Below are positions 31,866-38,179 of a stretch of DNA of 38,179 bases, piece by piece (within the stretch, counting starts at the first letter, position 1; the number at the start of each line of letters is the position of its first letter). The notes under the pieces were generated by a model. That model saw only the letters and a list, made by a program, of their open reading frames with translations, had not been told where the DNA came from and made no database searches. Source of the stretch: Planctomyces sp. (GTDB taxonomy: Bacteria; Planctomycetota; Planctomycetia; Planctomycetales; Planctomycetaceae); the NCBI GenBank assembly GCA_005798445.1, contig SYJG01000366.1:1-38179 (forward strand), in the 5' to 3' direction. Position numbers and translations under genes: made by a program.

Positions 31866-32960
31866 TCAATTCACCACCACTCGCCCCTCGGAGATTCCGT
31901 GCTGATGCAGCCAAACCGCGTGATCGATCGAGTCCGCGGTGAACTGCACACGACCGCTCCCAAACAAGACGAACACACCGCCCACATGCGAACTCCTGGA
32001 ACCCGCGAAAGCGGTGAAAGGAATGAGTGTTTGGGAACACGACAGCCCCGTTTCGGAATTGCAGGCGGTCGCGGTCTGGTCTCCGCTGCCGATTCCTGAA
32101 GCTGGGACCACGCCATAACGATCGCTGGTTCCATTCGGCGTGAAACGCGACATGTAATTCGCCCCGCCTGGAAGCGAAGTGGCATAGGCTCCGCGCACGT
32201 CCAGCCGAGATGCCTGTCGCACTTCGGCAACAAACACGGTTTGATCGAGTCCATCCTTCACGGCGGCATAGCGGAGGCTCCGGCAGCGTGAGAATGCGGC
32301 GTCCAAGTAACTCACCCCAACATCGTCAATTCCATCGCCGTCGAGATCAGACGACTGGTCCCAATTCGTGTTGCCCCAGTTCGCGGCGTAGTTGCCACGA
32401 GCGCAAGTCAGGGTTGGAATGCTGACACCACCCAAGATCGAACCGACATCGTATTGAAAGTCCCGGCGCTGATCCGTCGGACATTGCAAGACTGAGAGCC
32501 ATTGAGTCAGCAATTCTGAATTCGAGTTGATGCCGGAGACATAGTACGGCGGCACGAGGTTGATGTGCCCGAATGTGCCCGTCGTCGAATCGAAACGTCG
32601 CCAAGCGCCGACTTGATCCAACTGCGGAAACAGTTGGATCAGCCAGGAGGTCTCCGCAGAGGATTGCGCTGGTCTGAAAAAACCACCGGAGGTCACCAAT
32701 TCGAACCAGGCAGTTTTCGCGGACGGGATGTGAGAGATCGTTCCCGGTGGGCCGACTTGATGGCTGGCATGGTAATTCTCCAAGGCCAGCCCGATCTGCT
32801 TGAGATGATTCTGACACTGAGCGCGGCGGGCGGACTCCCGCGCTGCCTGAACTGCTGGGAGGAGGAGCGCGATCAAGATGCCGGTGATGCTCATCGCCAC
32901 CAGAAGTTCAATCAGTGTGAAGCCGCGCCGCAGAGTTTTTCTCATGTTCTTTCCGTTCAT
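31866..32960 (-). CDS. DUF1559 pseudopilin-like protein of the envelope operon
   Basis: A 364-residue protein. [20 protein letters not shown] begins the prepilin-type segment, followed by [35 protein letters not shown]. Its middle is longer than in the two copies at 19379-21182 and contains DLDGDGIDD, a possible calcium loop. The C-terminal H-x9-DG motif is degenerate ([14 protein letters not shown]). The ATG at 32960 overlaps the stop of the Lnt-like gene (ATGA); ATG 32945 with GGAAAG upstream is an alternative. It is the last gene of a five-gene minus-strand operon. Confidence 0.9.
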   Translation of the reverse strand: MNGKNMRKTLRRGFTLIELLVAMSITGILIALLLPAVQAARESARRAQCQNHLKQIGLALENYHASHQVGPPGTISHIPSAKTAWFELVTSGGFFRPAQSSAETSWLIQLFPQLDQVGAWRRFDSTTGTFGHINLVPPYYVSGINSNSELLTQWLSVLQCPTDQRRDFQYDVGSILGGVSIPTLTCARGNYAANWGNTNWDQSSDLDGDGIDDVGVSYLDAAFSRCRSLRYAAVKDGLDQTVFVAEVRQASRLDVRGAYATSLPGGANYMSRFTPNGTSDRYGVVPASGIGSGDQTATACNSETGLSCSQTLIPFTAFAGSRSSHVGGVFVLFGSGRVQFTADSIDHAVWLHQHGISEGRVVVN

Positions 32961-34450
32961 GCACGGGCGGTACGCCAAGTCCAAAGCGCCATCGAGGCCG
33001 CAAGAAAAAAGGTCATTTGGCCTGATGGGTTTGAGTTCCACGGACTCGCCACCGGCCGAGGAACAACACCACTGATGGCCGCGTCGCGATTTTCGCGATC
33101 TTGCTGAACAACGATTTGCCCCAGTCCGTCAATGACACAACTACGACCACTCATCGAGCAATGCAGAATGGGAAGTCCGGATTCGATCGCGCGGAGTTGC
33201 ACGCATTTCAGAAAACGACTTTTTGCAGTCTCTGTGCAGACCGCCCTCACGTTGGAAATATGTACGAGAAAATCGACTGCCTCAAATTGCGCATCATTCG
33301 TCCATTCCGAGAACAAGGCATCGTGGCAAATTCCCACGGCAAATCGCTGTCCACCAGGGAGAATGCCAGTCGGACGCTGACTGCCAGCATGCCACTCGGT
33401 TGGCGATTCGACACCCAGCCATCGGGCCAGTGGCGGAGCGCATTCAAAAATCGGAACTGGGAATCTCTTGTCCGAGTAAATGAGTTGATTCTGAGTCGGG
33501 TAGGCAATCGCTGCCGTGACGTGTTCACCGACAGGATCAAGGCTGGTTCGGAGACCGCCGACCACCAACGTCCGTTTGAGACCCGCCGCCCAGGCGGCAA
33601 CCAAGGCATCACACTTCTCTTCGACATTGAACCGACAAGCCAATGCCGACTCCGGGAAAACAATCAAATCCGCGTTGGAAAGTTTAGTCAGCCACGGCGG
33701 GCTGTCATCGAGCATCGTTGGAAAAGGGATCGGCACAGCAGCAACCGCACACCCGTCTGAGCGAGTGCTCATCAAGCGAGTCGTTCCGAACACGGCGGTG
33801 ATCACAATCACAAAGATCACCGCGCATGCCAACCGGCGCTGGCTCAATTTCCAGAAGCGCCGGAGTGCAAAGTCCGCGACAAGACCGTTGGTAGCCGCCA
33901 CCAACCAACTGACGAGTGAAACTTCTCCGACACTTGCGGCTTGACCGAATGGGCTGTGGTCAATTTGGCCTAATCCGAGACGCAAAGGATCGATGGTCGT
34001 CCCGAGCCACTCGCGAGCCAGCCTGTCGAGAATCTGTTCGCCACCAAAACACACGGTCGGAAGCAAACCACAGAACAGCCAACCACGACGTCCCAAGCTC
34101 CAGATCAGCAGCAGCACCACAACCACGCCAAGGCACGCCGTGATGCGGATCGCAATCCACAGAGCCAGACGATTTCGCAAGAGCAGGAGACATTCCAGAT
34201 CAAGCCAACTGTAGGCCGGAAGCATCCAGGCCACAGCGAATGAAGCGCTGAGACACAACGCCGTTGATCGTGAAGGACAGCGTGCAAGCCCGACACATGC
34301 GGGAGCCAAAGCGATGAGAGAGTACACTTCTCGCAGCGGACCACACTCACTGGCCGACACAACCAGCCCGCTCAATGCTCCCCAGACTGTGGGCCAGCGC
34401 CAACCGGATGGAAAATCTGGCAGCGCTGATGCGGCGGGCACAGAAAGCAT
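32957..34450 (-). CDS. Lnt-like apolipoprotein N-acyltransferase
   Basis: A 497-residue protein. The first 225 residues are membrane segments. The rest is a carbon-nitrogen hydrolase domain with the expected triad: Glu267 in VFPESALA, Lys328 in YSDKRFPVP and Cys375 in GICHDALF. These positions and the layout match Lnt, which N-acylates the lipid-modified Cys of lipoproteins at the outer face of the inner membrane. The residues after the Cys are HD instead of the usual YE, and overall identity looks low, so it may be a dedicated paralogue and not the housekeeping Lnt. It starts 34 bases after the C39/DUF1573 gene and overlaps the DUF1559 gene by 4 bases. Confidence 0.8.
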   Translation of the reverse strand: MLSVPAASALPDFPSGWRWPTVWGALSGLVVSASECGPLREVYSLIALAPACVGLARCPSRSTALCLSASFAVAWMLPAYSWLDLECLLLLRNRLALWIAIRITACLGVVVVLLLIWSLGRRGWLFCGLLPTVCFGGEQILDRLAREWLGTTIDPLRLGLGQIDHSPFGQAASVGEVSLVSWLVAATNGLVADFALRRFWKLSQRRLACAVIFVIVITAVFGTTRLMSTRSDGCAVAAVPIPFPTMLDDSPPWLTKLSNADLIVFPESALACRFNVEEKCDALVAAWAAGLKRTLVVGGLRTSLDPVGEHVTAAIAYPTQNQLIYSDKRFPVPIFECAPPLARWLGVESPTEWHAGSQRPTGILPGGQRFAVGICHDALFSEWTNDAQFEAVDFLVHISNVRAVCTETAKSRFLKCVQLRAIESGLPILHCSMSGRSCVIDGLGQIVVQQDRENRDAAISGVVPRPVASPWNSNPSGQMTFFLAASMALWTWRTARA

Positions 34451-34484
34451 GACAACTGCCTGCGATATGAGGGTTCACGACCCG

Positions 34485-36110
34485 CTAATGGTCCGTGACG
34501 AAACCACTCACCGGGATCGACACATTTGGGATCGATTCGGAGCGGAATGAAACTGTGACCGTTCCGAAAAAACGACCGGCCACCGTGGGTGCCTTCCCAG
34601 CGATCGTGAGGACATCGTCTTGATACTCGACGGTCACATCCGAGCGATCACAAACACAATCCTTCACCGTGGAGGCTTGCTTGTCATGACGCACCGGGAC
34701 TCGGACAGACCAGTTTTCTCCAGGCTCGATTTGCCCAGCGAAAACGCGAGGTAGAAGTGCCACAAACGGGTGTGTCACGCGCACGATCACCTGACACCGC
34801 TGCGACGTTCCGTCAGTCAGCACAAACTCTTGCCAACTGCGATACTCGCCGTAACCCAAGGGAGTCACAGCCTCCAACTGGAGCGCCGTCGTATCGATCG
34901 TGACTTCGGTCAACTGCCCAGGGATTTTGGATTTGATCACCTCCGCCTTGTGGGTCACTTCGGCGAGACGGAACCCGTCCAACCGGCACCGATCGCGGAC
35001 GATGCTCACTGCCGGATCCGTCGCGCTGCGATAATATGTGACCAGAACTTGTCCGTGCGCAGCCTTCTCAGGCGTCGAGTGCAGAATCAGTTCCTTGGGC
35101 GACAACAGTGGCTTTCCGATCGGACGGTATCGCACGGCGAGCAGGATTGGAGCACTCGACGGCGGATCAGTCGTGACCGAAATTGTCTTCACGGCGGTCT
35201 GACCAGCCACGCCATCCGCATTCAGACGCACCTGAAGTTCGTGTTGTTGGCCAGCCAGCAGTTCCCGATTCAACAATGCCTCATCGACGAGAGTGCAACT
35301 GCAAGTTCGTCCGAGCGCCGTGATCTTGACCGACTGTTCACCAACTCGAAACGGGAATGCCACCGTGAGTTCTTTGTCACGAACATTCCCCAATTCCACG
35401 ACCGAACGCTGAAACGGCAGTGTTGCTGCCGGAGGACTTGCAGCGGGTGCCGCTCCATTTCGATCACCACAACCAACGGCGGAAACCAGCAGTCCGAGCA
35501 CGGCCGTCAGGTTCATTGCTGAGACTCGCAGGAATCGCCACTTCCGCCTCAAAAAGACAGCCAAGCTAACGATCAGCATGATTGCGACCGCCGCCCATAC
35601 CGCAACACCTGCGTCGTTGTTGGTCTTTGACAGTAAAATCGCTTCGCCATCCCAGCGGCTCACAACGTCCTTCACGTCGGCCTGCACGTTGACGTCCAGG
35701 TCGATGCGCGACCATTCAGCCAACTTCAACTGATGACCCTCAACTCCCAACAGCACGACAAAGTGGCCTGTCGCCTCACGGGCATCCCACCGCCCCGGCC
35801 GAAAATACAGAATGCTCGGTTGCGGCAGTCGGAGTAAATCGTCCGCACGAAATCGCGCAGCCTCCGTCTGGCATCCGAACGCAGCGAGTCCTTGCCGCAA
35901 TTCATAAATTGACACCGACCAAGGATCAAAGCCGGGACGTGACCGAAATTCGCGACTGACGTCGCTCAATTGAACCGGCGAACCGGTCGCTCGCAGCAGT
36001 GAATAGGCTGCCAACTCTCCGCAACCGGGCAATGGCACAGCGCCACGCATCGGGTCCACCTGATTGCCCAACACGGCAATGATCAAAATCAGCATCGACA
36101 TCGACCTCAC
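34485..36110 (-). CDS. C39-peptidase-like domain fused to a DUF1573-type lipoprotein
   Basis: A 541-residue protein. A signal segment (3-16) is followed by a papain-like domain resembling bacteriocin-processing C39 peptidases: Cys30 in PLPGCGELAAYSLLRATG and His116 in TGHFVVLLGVEG. The third catalytic position, normally Asp in a DP pair, reads AEW (131-133). A membrane segment (about 167-187) comes next. Residues 199-214 then look like a complete lipoprotein signal (MNLTAVLGLLVSAVGCG with lipobox VSAVGC). The remaining 320 residues contain DUF1573-like beta domains, with the hallmark TCSCT near 269-273 and a second C-x-C (DCVCD). It starts at GTG 36110, overlapping the upstream stop (GTGA). 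Whether the two halves are separated after synthesis is unknown. Confidence 0.7.
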   Translation of the reverse strand: MRSMSMLILIIAVLGNQVDPMRGAVPLPGCGELAAYSLLRATGSPVQLSDVSREFRSRPGFDPWSVSIYELRQGLAAFGCQTEAARFRADDLLRLPQPSILYFRPGRWDAREATGHFVVLLGVEGHQLKLAEWSRIDLDVNVQADVKDVVSRWDGEAILLSKTNNDAGVAVWAAVAIMLIVSLAVFLRRKWRFLRVSAMNLTAVLGLLVSAVGCGDRNGAAPAASPPAATLPFQRSVVELGNVRDKELTVAFPFRVGEQSVKITALGRTCSCTLVDEALLNRELLAGQQHELQVRLNADGVAGQTAVKTISVTTDPPSSAPILLAVRYRPIGKPLLSPKELILHSTPEKAAHGQVLVTYYRSATDPAVSIVRDRCRLDGFRLAEVTHKAEVIKSKIPGQLTEVTIDTTALQLEAVTPLGYGEYRSWQEFVLTDGTSQRCQVIVRVTHPFVALLPRVFAGQIEPGENWSVRVPVRHDKQASTVKDCVCDRSDVTVEYQDDVLTIAGKAPTVAGRFFGTVTVSFRSESIPNVSIPVSGFVTDH

Positions 36111-37420
36111 CCCATTCGGCTACGACGGAGTTTGATCAGTCCGATGCCGACAGCACCCAAGACGACAACCAAGCCGGCAATCCACCACAGGTAACCGAAT
36201 CCTTTTTGGAGTGTGCTTGGACGCGCCCAGCCAGCCGAGACACGCTCGGCAAGACCATCGGCATTGGACACCCACACGTCGCCTCCCGTTGGCTCATTGG
36301 CAAATGGCGTATTCGGGGGAAAGTCGAAGTTGAACATTTCGACCGGGATATCGCGATTGATTTCCACTTTGAACGCCGTCCACTCGGTCGTCGCCGTGAC
36401 GATGTTGACCGGTGGTTTCTGCATTAGATGCGTGCCTGGCTTGCTGCCGGGGTGATCGATGAACCCGGACACGGGGTAATCACACTTTCCTCCGACTCGC
36501 TCGATTTTCACATCGCGTACGATTAGCGAGGGAAATGGCAGGTGACCAAAATCGTTGACGGTACGGGGAGGCAGCCAAGTCAAATCAGCGTCGGCTTCGT
36601 CGGTTCGATAATACACCTCCAACCTCACCGGGATCGCACTACGAGCAGAATCCAAGAAGGCCCGGATGGCCGTTGCCCCTTTCCAGCCGAAATGGTTCCT
36701 ACCGGGGAACACCTTCGAGACAACTTGCACCGCTAGACCGTTGAGTTCCATTGCACCTTCGTATCGGACAGCATTCGGATCACGACGAAAGAAGAAATCG
36801 ATCCAATGGACTCCAGGCCCCCAATCCGGCGCGGGCAGAGCGAGTGGTGGAAACAACGGATCCCACTTTCGAGGATTCTCGACCGCAATCCGGCCTTGTG
36901 AGCTGTTCTGTCCGCCGCCCAACCAAACTCGCCAACGACCCTCGTCCAATCCTCCGGACATGACCGAGAAGTGTTTGAAGGAAATCGGCAAGGTTTGAGA
37001 GGTCGTGAACTCATCCGTGAACACAATCCGCGGCGTCAGCGAGTCGGGACGACGATGAGGAAACCGCCATTGAAAGCGTGTGCGATCCGTCCAATAGTCC
37101 TCGAAACTAATCAAGGTCAGGCTTTGCGGAGTTGGCTCTGGTATTGCGAGGTGATGAGCCAACGCGGCCTTGTATTTTTCAAACTGAGCCGGCGACTTTC
37201 CTTCAGGGATGCGTCCCGCCGCAAGTTCTCGAGTCCAGTACTCGGCCGCAAGGCGTCCGTACTCCCACTCAGATTTCGTCTTGCGATCAACGACCAGCCA
37301 TTCGACATGCAGTGTCCGAGCCTGCTGCGCGTTTTGAAGGAAGGCCGCATCTAATTCTTCGGCTGTCCATTCGGATTCCAAAAACGTGGCGAGTCCCATT
37401 GCAAGAATGAATGCTGTCAC
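36107..37420 (-). CDS. Extracytoplasmic protein with C-terminal membrane anchor, function unknown
   Basis: A 437-residue protein I do not recognise firmly. A short hydrophobic N-terminus (MTAFILAMGLATFL) may be a signal peptide. A single membrane segment lies at about 408-430 (WWIAGLVVVLGAVGIGLI) with an RRSR stop-transfer tail, so the bulk should lie outside the cytoplasm. The region about 205-345 (FPGRNHFGWKG, PVRLEVYYRTDEAD, then SLIVRDVKIERVGGKCDYPVSGF) faintly resembles LolA-like lipoprotein-carrier folds in planctomycetes; this is a guess. It starts at GTG 37420 with AGAGG 5 bases upstream and overlaps the C39/DUF1573 gene by 4 bases. Confidence 0.7.
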   Translation of the reverse strand: MTAFILAMGLATFLESEWTAEELDAAFLQNAQQARTLHVEWLVVDRKTKSEWEYGRLAAEYWTRELAAGRIPEGKSPAQFEKYKAALAHHLAIPEPTPQSLTLISFEDYWTDRTRFQWRFPHRRPDSLTPRIVFTDEFTTSQTLPISFKHFSVMSGGLDEGRWRVWLGGGQNSSQGRIAVENPRKWDPLFPPLALPAPDWGPGVHWIDFFFRRDPNAVRYEGAMELNGLAVQVVSKVFPGRNHFGWKGATAIRAFLDSARSAIPVRLEVYYRTDEADADLTWLPPRTVNDFGHLPFPSLIVRDVKIERVGGKCDYPVSGFIDHPGSKPGTHLMQKPPVNIVTATTEWTAFKVEINRDIPVEMFNFDFPPNTPFANEPTGGDVWVSNADGLAERVSAGWARPSTLQKGFGYLWWIAGLVVVLGAVGIGLIKLRRSRMG

Positions 37421-37590
37421 GATGACCTCTCGTCAAAGGAATCCCGTTGTCCAACACCTTATCCGCCGCAGACGCATCAGTTCGCCTGTGTGGTCGCGAG
37501 AATAGTCCGTCTTCGAGCGAACAAGTTCTGACGGGTTTTTGAAACGGGCTTGACATGGTGCCGAGCTTGTCAATTGGAGAGGCTCTGTCG

Positions 37591-38052
37591 TTAGGGACTA
37601 CATCCTTGACAAGGCTGAGGTTTACCTGCCATGCACGATGCTTCGCACTGATACCCTCCTCCGTCCACAGCAACCTTCCGACACATCGAAAATGCCCCAG
37701 CACAGGTGTCGGACGGCGTGCATGAACTTGACGCGGTCGTGGATTGACACAAATGTATTAAGACACTGCCAATGCACCCATGATTGCCGCCTAAAGAACC
37801 GCAAAGGCCCGCGATAACCGAATCGTCGCATTCAGTGGCGACGGCGCATTGCGTACATAATCCTCCGCCTTGCGAACCACCAGCCACGCCGCAAATCATC
37901 CCTTTTTCGGCACCAATCATTTGTTTCTGCTGGTTGATATCGAGCAATTTAATCGGACGAGCGGAACCGTACGCGTTTCCGTGAGTACCCAACGACGTTC
38001 CAATCAGACAGCAGGTCACTACGAGTGCAACAACTCCACTTTGAATTCGCAT
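37591..38052 (-). CDS. Secreted cysteine-rich protein (14 Cys in the mature part)
   Basis: A 153-residue protein with a Sec signal (residues 1-27, RIQSGVVALVVTCCLIGTS at its core). After about residue 50 it has 14 cysteines in about 100 residues, together with many Gly and Ser, and ends in CQGCSP. Spacings vary (C-x2-C, C-x5-C, C-x8-C, C-x4-C), so it is not a simple haem or zinc repeat; disulfides or metal-cluster binding are both possible. A GVAGGSQGGG stretch after the first Cys recalls double-Gly cleavage sites used by C39 peptidases, one of which may be encoded two genes later. AAAGG about 8 bases upstream supports ATG 38052. It heads the five-gene operon; 170 bases separate it from the next gene. 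Confidence 0.72.
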   Translation of the reverse strand: MRIQSGVVALVVTCCLIGTSLGTHGNAYGSARPIKLLDINQQKQMIGAEKGMICGVAGGSQGGGLCTQCAVATECDDSVIAGLCGSLGGNHGCIGSVLIHLCQSTTASSSCTPSDTCAGAFSMCRKVAVDGGGYQCEASCMAGKPQPCQGCSP

Positions 38053-38121
38053 GACAGCACCTTTCTCCCACAAAAGTGATCCAGCCGCGTCATCGTCCCG
38101 CACACACGGCAGGAACGCTGC

Positions 38122-38137
38122 TGAACAGGTCTGTTCA
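38122..38137. promoter_or_regulatory. Candidate operator palindrome upstream of the Cys-rich gene
   Basis: TGAACAG-GT-CTGTTCA has perfect 7-base arms around a 2-base centre, 70 bases upstream of the ATG at 38052. Its position and symmetry fit a dimeric repressor or activator site. The GAAC/GTTC core recalls LexA-type boxes, but the spacer is not the standard one. Confidence 0.4.
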
Positions 38138-38158
38138 AAATCCAATGGGATGATAGTG

Positions 38159-38179
38159 CTCTCTCTCTCTCTCTCTCTC
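38159..38179. repeat. (CT)n simple repeat at the window edge
   Basis: About ten CT units run to the last base of the window. It may be a true microsatellite upstream of the operon or an assembly or sequencing edge effect; the sequence beyond is not visible. Confidence 0.7.

Noticed and set aside
31726-32040. Minus-strand 104-codon frame over the phosphorylase remnant
   Set aside because: It is in a different frame from the one that encodes the GT35 signature and overlaps the DUF1559 gene.
38122-38137. LexA box
   Set aside because: The spacing between GAAC and GTTC is 6 bases, not the 4 of the Gram-positive-type box, and the CTGT/ACAG order does not match the E. coli form; kept only as a generic operator candidate.

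Overview
The window looks like chromosomal DNA of a planctomycete (phylum Planctomycetota). This is inferred from gene content: three DUF1559 pseudopilin-like proteins, two Hanks-type Ser/Thr kinases (one fused to an extracellular beta-helix), a beta-RFAP synthase of the tetrahydromethanopterin C1 pathway, a Uma2-family nuclease, and intergenic spaces full of nested palindromic repeats. I see no rRNA, tRNA, CRISPR array or phage genes.

Layout. 95-5542: a membrane Ser/Thr kinase with a beta-helix sensor, a leftover copy of its tail, a 5'-truncated RelE toxin and a Uma2 protein. 5543-12077: minus-strand housekeeping and energy genes (isochorismatase-like hydrolase, beta-RFAP synthase, cytochrome b/c fusion, Rieske protein, NrnA, RibF), with repeats filling most gaps. 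12311-18234: a phosphate block (Pit, DUF47 partner, PhoR-like kinase) coupled to a secreted M28 peptidase. 18396-21182: plus-strand secreted protein plus two tandem DUF1559 genes. 21283-23705: rimO, a small basic protein and pgsA as a tight operon. 24041-31679: a soluble Ser/Thr kinase, a TPR-like protein coupled to glycerate kinase, a short unknown protein, tex and thpR. 31737-38052: a remnant of alpha-glucan phosphorylase, then a five-gene minus-strand operon running to the right edge.

The right-hand operon is the best candidate for an undescribed system. In order of transcription it encodes a secreted protein with 14 cysteines, a C-terminally anchored extracytoplasmic protein, a fusion of a C39-peptidase-like domain with a DUF1573-type lipoprotein, an Lnt-like apolipoprotein N-acyltransferase and a DUF1559 pseudopilin. 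Three of the four gene junctions are overlapping or near-overlapping. I infer a cell-envelope export or maturation pathway; no function is proven by the sequence.

The second theme is repeat biology. At least six palindrome families occur here. In the best preserved copies each end is itself a hairpin and the two ends are inverted copies of each other. They touch gene starts, supply stop codons, add a peptide to one protein, and sit in frame inside two coding regions. Four broken genes (95-301, 4621-4818, 14201-14314, 31737-31862) all keep only their 3' ends.
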